Below are positions 9,569 through 19,737 of a stretch of 64,000 nt of DNA, piece after piece (the stretch's first letter is position 1; the number at the start of each line of letters is the position of its first letter). Source of the stretch: Aurantiochytrium sp. KH105 (lineage: Eukaryota; Sar; Bigyra; Thraustochytrida; Thraustochytriidae); assembly GCA_003116975.1 (NCBI GenBank), contig BGKB01000126.1:62001-126000 (forward strand). Reading direction: 5' to 3'. The position numbers and the translations under genes are program-made. Below the pieces are notes generated by a model. That model did not search any database, was not told the origin of the DNA, and saw nothing but the letters and a program-made list of their open reading frames with translations.

Positions 9569-10222
9569 TTACACGCATTCCAACGCCCGGACCGCGCGAC
9601 TGCACTTGCCGCCCGAGTGCTGGTCGATCATGAGAGCGAGGTTCTCAGCATCTTTCTCAAACACAAAGCCCACGTGCTCATCAGAAAGCTTGAGACGAAA
9701 GTCTTCGCCGCTGTCGGGTGCCCGATCGCCGACGGCGTCGGCATCTGTGAGCGTCAAGCGGAAAAACTGTCGGCCCTTGAGTTGCGTCGTGCCGTCGGGA
9801 AACACCGCCAGACGGAGGCGATCAAGATTTGCACGTAGATCGATGCCAGTCTCCTCGAACACCTCGCGCGCTGCGCCGAAGGCAGGGCTCGCGTCGTCAA
9901 AGTCAAGGTTACCGCCCGGAAGCTGTCCGTGGATGCCCTTGCGATTCTTAAACGCCTTGAGCACGAGATATCCGAGCGTGTCGTGGTGCGCAATAACAAA
10001 AGCCTTGACGGCCTTGTCGCGCCCCTCGTCAGCGGCGCCGGCCTCTGCCCCGCTCGGCTTCGTCCCCTGCGCCTCGCCGTACTTGCCAGGTTTCCCATCT
10101 TGGCCGAGCAAGGCGCCTTGCTCGTCGCCATGCCCGCCGCCGCCAAAGCACAGCGCCAGGCACTGCCGCGCGCCGTCCACCGCGCCGGCCCAGCACCGCT
10201 CCAGCGCCGCGCAGGGCGCCAT
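9569..10222 (-). CDS. Nudix hydrolase
   Basis: A 217-residue protein from the ATG at 10222. A Nudix domain occupies about residues 70-200. The Nudix box begins at the Gly-Gly following LP in HGQLPGGNLDFDD and ends in AAREVFEETGI, giving the REVFEETG core that binds metal. Compared with the family consensus G-x5-E-x7-REUxEExGU, the first Glu is Asp and there is one extra residue before the Arg. The N-terminal ~65 residues are Gly/Ala/Cys-rich and poorly conserved. Family members cleave nucleoside diphosphates linked to another moiety; the substrate here is unknown. It is divergent from the P-loop ATPase gene, with 285 bp between start codons. Confidence 0.85.
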   Translation of the reverse strand: MAPCAALERCWAGAVDGARQCLALCFGGGGHGDEQGALLGQDGKPGKYGEAQGTKPSGAEAGAADEGRDKAVKAFVIAHHDTLGYLVLKAFKNRKGIHGQLPGGNLDFDDASPAFGAAREVFEETGIDLRANLDRLRLAVFPDGTTQLKGRQFFRLTLTDADAVGDRAPDSGEDFRLKLSDEHVGFVFEKDAENLALMIDQHSGGKCSRAVRALECV

Positions 10223-10507
10223 GGCTGCCCCGCTCGTCTGCCTCTGCCGGCGCTCTCAGGGCGCGCCGAGCTTGCGGTTTTGCCTCGCGTCGTCGCCATG
10301 ATGATCGACACCGATTCATTCCGTCAACCAACTCCGGAGCTCGTGGCGGCACGCGGGCTGGCGGGGAGACGACGCGAGCACGCCCGCGCTCCTCGCGAGG
10401 CCGAGCAGACGGAGCTCGCGGAGAAAAGCGCAGCGCGGCGCGGCGCGGCGTGGCGAGACGCAGCGTCGGGAAGCTGAACAGAGCTGCAGAGATCTGGCCA
10501 TTGGTGG
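10223..10507. promoter_or_regulatory. probable bidirectional promoter, Nudix (-) / P-loop ATPase (+)
   Basis: The only 285 bp between two divergent start codons. It is GC-rich, with short CGCGGCG repeats at about 10430-10450. No TATA box stands out. Assignment rests on gene arrangement alone. Confidence 0.4.
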
Positions 10508-12682
10508 ATGGCGACGGCGATGGGCGGCGACGGAGGCAGGGCCCTGGGGCCCGGCGAACTCGAGGCGCTCGTCGAGCGCTTGCCAGCCCTGGACTGGAGC
10601 GATGTCGAGCGAGTCGAGGGTCTCGACGACCTTCTTCGTATTGAGGCGGTGAAGATGCTGCGCGAGGGCATGCTCTCGTGTGGGTTTCCGCGCGTCAGCA
10701 CGGGGTGGATGGCAGGCGCGCCCATGGTTTCCATGACGCTGAAGCGCGCTCGCAAGGGTGATGCTGGGCAGGAGATGAATGCTGCTACGGCCACAAACGA
10801 TTCCATGCAAAATGTGGATGCGCGGAGAGCACTTGCAGAAGCGCTACAGATCATGCTATGTCGCGCGCCGGCGAACGCCCAACCCGAAGCCGTTCACGTG
10901 AACGCGCTCATCGAAGCCTTTGCGCGCCGCACGGGTGTGGCGCTCTGTAAACTTCAATGGAATGCTCGCTCGCAGGCGGTGCGAGCCGAATTTGGGCCCC
11001 TGAAAATCGTTGACGATCGACTCTCGGGACGGAATCTGTGGCGCTATTCGCCGAGCTACCAGCGGTTCTTCACGAGCGAGCCTCCGCGCGAATACCTTGG
11101 CAACGTTGCCGACATTGTGGCCAGCGAGGTGGTAGAGAGTGTGTGGCGAGGTGTGACTACAGCTCACTACGTGGTAGACGCGAATTTGAGGGAGGTGTTG
11201 CACGCGGCGCTGTTGGACTACGTCGCGGGTGGCATCGACGGCGCTGGAGAAGCGTTTGAGCCATCGACACTTGCTGGTAAGACGCTCGCAATGTACCTGC
11301 ATGGGACTGCGGGCGTGGGCAAGTCCACATTTGTGGAGCTTATCGGTCGCGCACTCGAAGGCGGCTTGCAAACGCACGTGAATCCCTCGCTCCGCGTCCA
11401 CGTCGTTAAAGTTCCTGTGAACTCGATGCGACCGGAGCACCTGCAGCACATTCTGCGCATTCAGGGAATCTCAGACTGGTCTGTCGAACGCATGGTGGAG
11501 CAAAGCATTGCTAAGGAGCATCTCGCCATTCTGCATCTGGAGGAACACCCCGAGGACTCAGCTGTGCAACGCCAAGTCTTTGATTTGGTCCAAGGAATGG
11601 TGGACCATTTGGTGAGCAAGTATCCGGATCGTCGCGGCCACATGATATTTGCATGGACCTCAAATTATACGCCATGTGAACACATGCAACCGAGTTTGCG
11701 TGTCGTGGTCCCTGTGCGAGCGCCTGATCACGACGCTCAATTCCGCTGGGCGCGCGAGATGCTCGAAGAAGCGTTGCACTCACGCTTCGCGGAGCAGGAC
11801 AATCTGGTGGTCCATGTCGACGATGACGCGCGACCAGACTTTTGCTGTGACATGAGACCCCTCAATAGCTGGTGGAGGTCCGTGAGCTTTTTCGCGGCGG
11901 AGCTTGTTGCAGACCTTGCCGGGCGCAAGGCTTCCGGGTCAACCTCAATGACAATTTGCGTGAAGAATGATGACTCAGCTGTTGAGGGCCACAGCGTTTT
12001 GCACGTTGTGGCAAGCGATGGCGCTCAGACGGAGGCTCGTGTGAAGCTTTCAAGTGTGGACGGTTTCTTTTTCTGCCCGGTGACGCTCTCGCCTTTGCAA
12101 GCCGTGTTGCAAATGGGTTTGCGAGGATTTTGCACCCCGACTGTCGTGCTTGTCGATCTAAGTTCGGAAGATGACGACCAGGGTGAGTCCGGCACAGAGC
12201 ACTTGGCGTCGCTTCGCGAAGCACTCTGTGCTGAGGCGCGTGCAGCCCCGGTGAATGAGGACATTCATCTTCGATGGCGTGACCTCGGGTTCCTTGCGGA
12301 CGAGCAAGACAAGGAGAAGATTTATGGCGATGCAAGCGAGATCCGCGGTGGCTTGTATCAGTTCATTGATGACACGAACAATCCGAATGTGCGCGTGAGC
12401 GACATTGTTGGAGACTGTTTGCTCTGTGGGAGCGAACGAGCCTGCGTTGCTCGAAGCGGAAGGCAGGGCCAGCCTGCGTGCGTGCGTGTGGCGGCGGTTG
12501 CGGCAAAGGTGACCCGTGTGGGGCAGTTTATGCTTCGGGAGCTTCTTGAGACAAGTGCGCGGTCGCGCACGCACCGTTTTAGCGTGAGCAAGCGGCACGT
12601 GTTCTTCTTTCTCGTCGCTGTTCCGGGCGAGCCCGTTTCAGAGCAGACGCGCTCACGGGCACACCTCGTGATCAAGGCGTAA
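10508..12682 (+). CDS. P-loop NTPase (AAA-like) of unknown family
   Basis: A 724-residue protein; the ATG at 10508 lies in GTGGATGG. A Walker A motif is clear, GTAGVGKS at residues 266-273, preceded by a hydrophobic strand (LAMYLH). A candidate Walker B is the hydrophobic/acidic stretch LAILHLEEH (about 339-347). IFAWTSN (380-386) fits a sensor-1 Asn after another strand. The order resembles an AAA+ core, but no recognisable arginine finger or family signature was seen. The N-terminal 240 residues and the C-terminal ~300 residues match nothing I recognise. A Cys-containing patch, CLLCGSERAC, lies near residue 640. There is no signal peptide or membrane segment. ATP binding is well supported; the biological role is unknown. 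Confidence 0.7.
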   Translation: MATAMGGDGGRALGPGELEALVERLPALDWSDVERVEGLDDLLRIEAVKMLREGMLSCGFPRVSTGWMAGAPMVSMTLKRARKGDAGQEMNAATATNDSMQNVDARRALAEALQIMLCRAPANAQPEAVHVNALIEAFARRTGVALCKLQWNARSQAVRAEFGPLKIVDDRLSGRNLWRYSPSYQRFFTSEPPREYLGNVADIVASEVVESVWRGVTTAHYVVDANLREVLHAALLDYVAGGIDGAGEAFEPSTLAGKTLAMYLHGTAGVGKSTFVELIGRALEGGLQTHVNPSLRVHVVKVPVNSMRPEHLQHILRIQGISDWSVERMVEQSIAKEHLAILHLEEHPEDSAVQRQVFDLVQGMVDHLVSKYPDRRGHMIFAWTSNYTPCEHMQPSLRVVVPVRAPDHDAQFRWAREMLEEALHSRFAEQDNLVVHVDDDARPDFCCDMRPLNSWWRSVSFFAAELVADLAGRKASGSTSMTICVKNDDSAVEGHSVLHVVASDGAQTEARVKLSSVDGFFFCPVTLSPLQAVLQMGLRGFCTPTVVLVDLSSEDDDQGESGTEHLASLREALCAEARAAPVNEDIHLRWRDLGFLADEQDKEKIYGDASEIRGGLYQFIDDTNNPNVRVSDIVGDCLLCGSERACVARSGRQGQPACVRVAAVAAKVTRVGQFMLRELLETSARSRTHRFSVSKRHVFFFLVAVPGEPVSEQTRSRAHLVIKA

Positions 12683-13704
12683 GCTGTGAGTCTCATGCTG
12701 GCAGAAAGTCGCAAAAAGGTCTTGGAGCCCTTGCTGCGAGCTAGTTTTGTGATGAGAACGAGGAATCGCGTAATCGAATCTTGATTGTTGCATGTCTTTG
12801 TTTGTTTGTTTGTTTGTTTGTTTTGATTTGTATGCAGCCAGTCATAAAGTAATTTTCAAAAAAAAAGTTCCACTGTGTGCATGAGAGCAAAGATGTCCGC
12901 GCGGGACATCGCAACTTTCGTATTCACAATTGCTGTTCGCTCCAAGGTTATCAGGACAAAAATTGACGGTCGCTTTTGGACCCTATTTCTCGTCTGATGC
13001 TACGTGCAGTTGAAGTACACATTTTCGAAGCCATGTTCCAAGCGTTGGTCCGACAGAGACAACCCCAAATTTTATTTTCGTGCGCGCGTTTCGCCAACTT
13101 ACTTCTGATGCTTCAAGTGAGACAAATCCGAGTTCGATTATTAAGCTGTTCGCCTGTTTTGTCTTTAGAGAGCTTCTCACATCGTTCGATTTCATTTTCC
13201 TTTGCTGCGGAGATTATCGTCTGCGTCATGGTCATGATACACATTGAGTGTTTAGCATGATAGAATTACCTTGCTTGGTTACGTCATCGAAGAGAAGTTT
13301 CATTTCTTGTCCAAGGAGAAAAGAAGTCTGAAATGAAGAGATGGAAGGCGGCAGCGACAGCGACTAATGGTGGACGACCATTGCGTGTGATTGGCCGGCA
13401 CGGCGCTCGACCGTATATCTCATCCACGATCGTGCAAAGGGAAAAAGAAGGAAAGGAAAGCAAGATGCATAGTCTTCAACGTTTGTATTCTTGTTAGCAA
13501 AGTGGTATTTAGTAGATTTGGTCAACACTGAACATGTCGCGCGGTTGATTGCTCCTGGGAAGAAGGACACTTGTCTCCTGGCCTGCCGGCACGCGAGGTT
13601 TGTTCGGATTTGCAGTACGGGCGAAGGAGAGGAGAAAACGAAGAGGCGCCTCCTTTTTTTGTTTATCATCAGAGCGCATGAACTCCTGAAGCCGCAGGAT
13701 CGAC
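12683..13704. other. intergenic region between convergent genes
   Basis: About 1 kb of relatively AT-rich sequence between two gene 3' ends. It contains a (TTTG)n tract at 12797-12824 and an A9 run near 12860. No gene or RNA was recognised. Confidence 0.55.
12797..12824. repeat. (TTTG)n microsatellite
   Basis: Seven uninterrupted TTTG-type units in the 3' flank of the P-loop ATPase gene. Confidence 0.9.
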
Positions 13705-13985
13705 TTACTTGCGGTAGGAGATGCGGATGGAGCGGCGGGGCGCGAGGGCAGCGAGCTGCTTCTTGGACATGCCCTTCTTGGCCTCCTCGAGCTTGCGGTC
13801 CATGAACCACTGGTTGCCCTTGTTGGAGTTGGCGAAGAGGACCTTGAGGTTGTCGAGCGCGGCGGCGGCCTCCTTGAAGGCGGCGACCGAGGTCGTGACG
13901 GCGGCGTCGGCGGCCTCGCGGGACGCGACGGCAGAGGCGCGGGCCTCGGTGGCGGCCTCGGCGGCGGCTTCGGCGGCCTCGGCGG

Positions 13986-14016
<31 letters not shown>

Positions 14017-15456
14017 GGCGGCGCGGGCCTCGGAGGCGGCCTGGGCCTCGCGCTCTGCCTTGGCGCGAGCGGCCTCGGCGGAGTTGCGGGCCTTCTCGTC
14101 GCGCTCGCGGGCCGAGGTGGCGGCCTTGCGGAGCTTGGTGGCCTCGGAGTGGCTGGCGTCGGCGGCCTTGCGCGCGGCCTGGGCGGCCTCGCGGGCAGAG
14201 ACGGCCTCGGCGCGGGCCTCGGCGGCGGCGGCGGCGGCCTCGTCGGCCTCCTGGCGCTGCTTCTCGGCCTCGAGGCGGGCCTCCTCAAAAGGCTTGAGAG
14301 CGCGCTGGGCCTCGGCGCGGGCGATGGCGGCGGCCTGGGTGAACTTTTCCTGCTTGCGGACGGCGGCCTCCTGCTTCAGCTTGGCGGCCATGAGCGGGCC
14401 CGGGTCGGTGGCTTTGAGCTGGGCGAGCTCGTTCTGGGCCTTGCCGCGCTTGACAATGCCGGTGGCCTCATCGGCGATGATGCCCTCGAGGCGGGCCTCC
14501 TCGTCGGCGACGGCCTGCTCCTCGGCCTCGATCTCGTCGAGGATCTTCTGGAGCTCGTTCTGGGCGGCGATCTCGGCGTCCTCGGCCTTCTGGGCGGCCT
14601 TCTCAGCGATGGCGAAGGACTTCTCCTTCTCCTTGGCGTCGGCCTCGGCCTCCTTGGCCTCGGCGGCCTCCTTGACGGCGTTGGCCTCGGCCTCCTTGGC
14701 GGCGGTCTCGGCCTCGAGGCTGGCCTGCTCGGCCTCGGCGGCGGCCTCGGCGTTGGCGCGAGCCTCGTCCTCCTTGGCGACGGCGTCCTGCTCGGCGGCG
14801 ACGGCCTTCTCGTGCTGCTCGGTGGCGACGCGCTCGGCCTCGACGGCCTTGGCCTCGCTCTTGCGGGCAGCCTCCTCGGACTTCTTGGCGGCGGCCTCGG
14901 CGGACTTGGCCTCGGATGCGCGTTTCTTGGCGGCGGCCTTGGTGTCCTTGGCCTCCTTCTCCTTGGCGACGGCGTCAGCCTCCTCGGCCTTGGCGGTCTC
15001 GGCCTTGGCCTGGCAGTCGGCGAGCTGGCGCTGGGCCTCCTCGACGAGGTTGCCGGCCTCGGCGAGCTGCACGCCGCCATCGCCCTGCTCGGTGATGGAG
15101 TTCACGAGCTCCTTCCAGTCGACGCCGAACTTGTACACAAGGAACTCGGAGAGGCTGACGTACTTGTTAAAGTCCACGTCGATCTCGCGCATGACCTCGC
15201 GCATCTCCTTGACGGTGAGCGTGGAGCCGTGTTTCTCGAGCAGGCGGTGGGCCTGCACCTCGTCGAGCTCGTTGCCCTCCTCGCCCTTGGGGTCGATCTC
15301 CACGCACGTCTGGTACCACTGCCACGCCTCCTCGGCCTGCGTCTTGTCGGCGCCGATCATGATGCCCTTGGCCCAGTACGCGTTCAGAAACCACACGCAC
15401 TGGTCCTTGTACGGCATGGAGTTGATCTCCTTGAACTTCTCGAGGTCGTCGCCCAT
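13705..15456 (-). CDS. ABP34-type calcium-regulated actin-bundling protein with long Ala-rich coiled-coil insert
   Basis: A 583-residue protein from the ATG at 15456. The N-terminus contains VWFLNAYWAK (residues 21-30). A canonical EF-hand loop, DVDFNKYVSLSE (93-104, Asp/Asp/Asn/Tyr/Ser/Glu ligand positions), follows and continues into FLVYKF. Near residue 350 a GPL...EAAVRK block occurs, and the C-terminus has NQWFMDRKLEEAKKG (from about 547). These blocks occur in the same order in the 34-kDa Ca-regulated actin-bundling protein of Dictyostelium, which cross-links F-actin when Ca is low. About 130-540 is an almost uninterrupted Ala/Glu/Lys coiled coil, so the protein is roughly twice the Dictyostelium length. 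Actin bundling in filopodia or ectoplasmic elements is inferred. Codons are extremely G/C-ending, which produces long antisense open frames. Confidence 0.8.
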
Positions 15457-15845
15457 CTTGCCGAAGAAGGTAAAGACTCGCTCGGTCTGCCTGCCTGCCT
15501 GCTAGCTAGCGCCGAGGCGTGTCTGGCTCCGCGGTGCGTGCGTGCGTGCGTGTGGACGGCGCGGGCGCGGGAGTGAGTGAAGGAGTGAGTGCGTTGCTGG
15601 TTTGCTTCTCCGCCCGCGCCGTCACGCCCTCGCCGCCCGCGCCCGCCCGGCCTCGCGCCAGAGAGAGACAGAGAGAGGCAAAGGCGGAAAAGAAATGAAT
15701 GAAATGAAATGAAAGGAAAAGAAAGGAAAGAAATGGGATGAAAGAAAGAAAGTAGACGCCAGGCCACCGCGCGCCTCCTCCGACGCACCGCGTGCGTCCC
15801 CTCTGGGCGGTTGGGGCGGGCCGGGGGAGTTGAGTTTGGGAGGGA

Positions 15846-15883
15846 CGATCGATCGATCGATCGATCGATCGATCGATCGATCG
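15846..15883. repeat. (CGAT)n tetranucleotide array
   Basis: About nine perfect CGAT units; the array is self-complementary. It lies upstream of the ABP34-type gene. Confidence 0.95.
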
Positions 15884-17531
15884 CGCCGCGATCATGATGG
15901 GTGGCAGCGCGCCCAGGCGGCGGCGCCCGGCCGCTGCAGCCGGCAGCCGCACCGCAGCCGGCAGTTGCGGGGCCGCGAGGCCGAGCTCCGGGCAGGCGGC
16001 AGCGGGCGGCGCGCCACTCGTTCCCCCCTCGCGCGGAGGGCGGGTGGGAGAGCGGGTCGCGATGGGGCAGTGCAGCGCGTGCACGCGCGGCACGTGCCGC
16101 GCAAGTGGGGTATAGGCGGAAAGAGCACTTGCGGGGCCGGCGCGCACAAGTGAAAGTGCGCCGTGGACACTGCTACTCGGCTTCTTCCTTTCTCTTACCT
16201 TTTCGCTTTTTCCATTTCTTTCTTTCTTTCTTTTCCTTTTTTCTTTTCCTAGTCCCTATCAGTTTGCATAGTATACTATCGCGGGGCTTTTTCTTCCCGC
16301 CGGCCTCTCTGCGCCAGGACTTTCTTCAACCTGCCGCGGCAGCGCGCGGCTGCCGCTCGCTGCTTCTGGCTGCCTGCCTGCCTCTGTCAGAGGCTGGAGC
16401 GGAGCGAGGGCGTCCGAAGGCCGCTCGCCACCAACCAAAAGCGGTGAGCGGGAAGAAGAGTATGTAAAACAAAAAAGAAAGCAAAAAACAACGGAAAGAA
16501 GAAGCCCAGTGGTCGAAAATAGTCGATTGGCAGCGCAGCGAACAAAAGAAGGAATCGCAGCGCGAGAAGTGGGGAAACGGGGACCGAAAAAGGCGGAAAG
16601 GTGACTTTCTTTTTGTGCAGCGCGTGCCGCGCACACCTGGTTTTCTTTCTTTTTAATCCTCTCCCCTGTCTCCCTCTATCGCGCGCTGCAGCTGCCTTCC
16701 ACTTGTAGCAGTTGTTACTCGAGGCGCTTACAATAGTTATGCCGCTTCTCCACCTCGTTTCCAATTTATTCATTCACTGTCATTCATCAAGCCATCCATC
16801 CGCGCACACACAATCACACTCGAATGCGTGCTTGAGCAGCAGCTCCGCCCTCGAGCCCGAGCGAGCTTCGCGCCGCGTCCGCGAGACAGGCGCGCAGGCA
16901 CGCTCGCACTTCGCACTCGCAGCCGCCGCCCGGACGCAGGCGCTGCCTGGCCTGTCGCGTGTCGCCCGCGAGGAGAGAGCGAGCGAGCGAGCGAGCGAGG
17001 GAGGGCGAGGAGCGAGCGAGGCAGGCACTCGAGCGACGCGCGCGCACACCTCCCTCCCCCCAGCAGCCGGGTGCACACCCTCTCGCCTCTTTCAATTTTT
17101 CGACGCAATGCAATTCGATTGTTTCGGGTCGCGCGTGCATGCATACATGCATGGATCCCTGCCACCACTCGATCAACCGAGCGAGCGAGCGAGCGACGTC
17201 CTTCGAAACCCGCCGCGCCTTGTCGGCCGGTACGAGTGAAGGCTAATTAGCCTCGGCAACGTCGTCTTGCTGGCGGTTCGACGCCCGGGTCTGAACGCGA
17301 GGCGTGCGTCGCCGAAATGACCCAGGATGGGCGGGCGGGCCCGTGCTGCGTGAGTCGAGGAGGGGCCGCGCCGCCGCGACGAACGAACGGAGGGCCGCAC
17401 GCGCGGTTAATCGATCGGTTCGGTCGATCGAACACCTGCCAGCTCTCAAAACCCGCGCCAAGCGAGGCTCCCGCGCTCCGGCCCAAGATGCGTGGACGGT
17501 CACGGTGTCAAAGAAAGCCCAGAGCAGTCGC

Positions 17532-17555
17532 GAGAGAGAGAGAGAGAGAGAGAGA
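17532..17555. repeat. (GA)n dinucleotide repeat
   Basis: Uninterrupted GA tract of about 12 units, followed 16 bp later by a T-rich run (17572-17584). Confidence 0.95.
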
Positions 17556-17644
17556 AATCCGTCCCACCGTCCTTTTTTTTTTTCTAAAGTTGTGTTGCGG
17601 TTGGATGGAATCGAGGGTGTGCGCTTCGAGGCGCAGCAGCCAAT

Positions 17645-17662
17645 CAATCGATCGATCGATTG
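17645..17662. repeat. 18-bp perfect palindrome of ATCG units
   Basis: CAATCGATCGATCGATTG reads identically on both strands. Confidence 0.9.
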
Positions 17663-17958
17663 TCACGATCTTCGATGATGAGGATGGACGATGATGAGGA
17701 TAATCAGGAGGAGGAGGAGGTGATCGTGATCGTAGTGGACGTGACAAGCGATCGGGGCCTGCGCTGCCGACTGCTGGAGTGCGCACCACCCACCACCACC
17801 TGGCAGAGGCAGCGGCGAATGGAAAAGGATGGGATGGCTTGGGAGTGAACGAATGAATCAATCTATCCCAGGCCAAGCGGGCTCATTGCTTCCCATCCTG
17901 CCGTGCGATGGTTCCATCCGACGAGCGAGGATCGCGCGAGCGAGCGATGAATCGCTTC

Positions 17959-18029
17959 GCATGCATGCATGCCTTCATCGATACATGCATGAATGAATGG
18001 ATGCATGCATGCATTGATGCATGCATGCC
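17959..18029. repeat. cluster of GCATGCATGC palindromes
   Basis: Three blocks of alternating GCAT units (17959-17972, 17999-18013, 18017-18029) are separated by TGAATGAATGG-type spacers. The blocks are self-complementary and could form hairpins or cruciforms. Confidence 0.85.
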
Positions 18030-18205
18030 TTAATGCGCTTGACATTGACTCGCAGACAAGCGGCTGCGGCTTGAATGTAGCATGCACTGCACGTGCGGGC
18101 AGACGCAATGCAGGCACCGCGTGTGGACAGAAATAGCCACGAATGGTGAATGGATGGATGGATGGAATAAGTGAATGACAGTGAATGTATCGTGAGCCGT
18201 GAGCC

Positions 18206-18290
18206 AAAAGAAAACAAAAGAAAACAAAAAAACAAAAGAAAACAGAAAATAGAAAACAGAAAACAGAAAACAGAAAATAGTAGTAAGAGA
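18206..18290. repeat. A-rich GAAAACA-type imperfect tandem repeat
   Basis: Irregular 7-10-bp units of the form AAAAGAAAAC then AGAAAACAGA. It is strongly purine-skewed on the + strand. Confidence 0.85.
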
Positions 18291-19712
18291 AAATCCAAAA
18301 CAAGCAGCCAGGCAAGGCCCGCACACTCCATCCATTCACCCACCGATCCATTGATTCATTCCTCCCTGCCTGCGAATCGCAAGTGAAACCTTGTCCAAAA
18401 CCCTTCTTCGCGAATCTCGCCTGCGCCTGCGAATGTAAAAGGATGGTCATTTCCTTCCTCTCGCTCACGACCTGCGCCGATCAATCATTCGCAGCCGCCA
18501 ATCGGTCGATTGGTTGATTCGATTTCGGTCGCCCGCCGCTGCTGTGGCGGGGCCTTGGCCTCTTCGAAGCGAGGCGGAAAACGTTACTTTCACTCTTCTT
18601 TGTTGCTTTCTTCTTTCTCGAGCTTTCTTTCATTTTTCTGCGGCGTTGCGCTGCGCTGCGCTGCGCTCTTTGGCGCAACAAATGCTCCTTCGGCGTGCCG
18701 TCGATAGGTGTGTGCACGCGTGTGTGCGCGATCGCTTGTGCATCCATTCGTCGGCTGCAGCAAGTTGTTCAAGCCGCCACAGCCTCTGTCTGCCAGGTTG
18801 GTTCTTCATCAGTCGGCCTCCACCAGGCTGTCAACTCCCGGTTCAAGTTGTGCAAATGGAGAGAGAAAAAGGAAGGCAGGGGACGCGGCCTGGGCGTCCC
18901 CTCCGCGAGGTGGTCGGGTCGCGGAGCGCTGCTGCTGACGGTCCGAGTGCTCCAATGCCGCCGTCAAGCGCTGTGCTGCGCACGCGACCGTGAGTGCGTG
19001 CTGCGGCTGCTTCCCCGCGTTGCGGAGCACGCGCGAAAAGGGGGCGCGGCAGTGACGCTCGCCTTCGCTCATGGTTCGCTCGCACTCGACGCAACGCCGC
19101 ACACTCCATCGCGTTTTCACACACACGCGCGCGGGCGCACTTGCGTGCGTGAGTGCGGTCGATGATGATGTTTATACATTTAGCGAGCAAGGGGGCGGAT
19201 AAATGGATGATGTGCGAGGTCTGATAATAATTATCGGCTTGCTCAACGCGAGTGTGCGCGCTGCGGGTAAAGGAAAGCGTCCGTCTCGACAGAGCTGCTC
19301 GATTTTTTTTAGTGGCCGTGGTGGCTGGCTGGCTGGCTGCCAGGAGAGCTCGGTTGCAGCTACAGCTACTGCTATTTTTCTCGATTTTTTTGCGCTCGCC
19401 TGGAAAAAGTCTGCAGATGATGTTGAGCTCTTGTGCAAAAAAGTCAAGAATAAAAGGAGGTCATGGTGCCTGGCGGTGCTCTCAAAGTTCTCTCGCGGCA
19501 CCTTCTTCTTCTTGCTTTTGATGATTATTCATTCATTCTGCCTGCCAACATCCACTGCAACCAACCAAGCAAACAGGACGAGGCCCGGCTGTCACGGCGT
19601 CCCGTCCTGCGCTACGCCTTGACCTGTCGACGGTGTGAGCGATACGGCCAACGGCCTGAGAAAGATGTAAGACCGTCCGCCCGGAAAAATGCGCAGCCGC
19701 TGCCAGCTGCAG

Positions 19713-19737
19713 CGATCGATCGATCGATCGATCGATC
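19713..19737. repeat. (CGAT)n tetranucleotide array
   Basis: Six CGAT units; the same motif as the array at 15846-15883 and the palindrome at 17645-17662. Confidence 0.95.

Noticed and set aside
13721-15576. Long antisense frames (594 and 475 codons) over the ABP34-type gene
   Set aside because: They are Ala/Ser- or Leu/Gly-only translations of the GCC/GAG-rich coiled-coil codons; the sense frame has an EF-hand and conserved ends.
16700-17250. Overlapping 120-175-codon frames on both strands
   Set aside because: They read GAGC-type tetranucleotide repeats as Ser/Glu/Arg; no codon bias or motif.
17863-18468. Phe/Leu-rich 201-codon frame that looks like a membrane protein
   Set aside because: The hydrophobic part is the complement of the A-rich GAAAACA repeat and not a real membrane helix.
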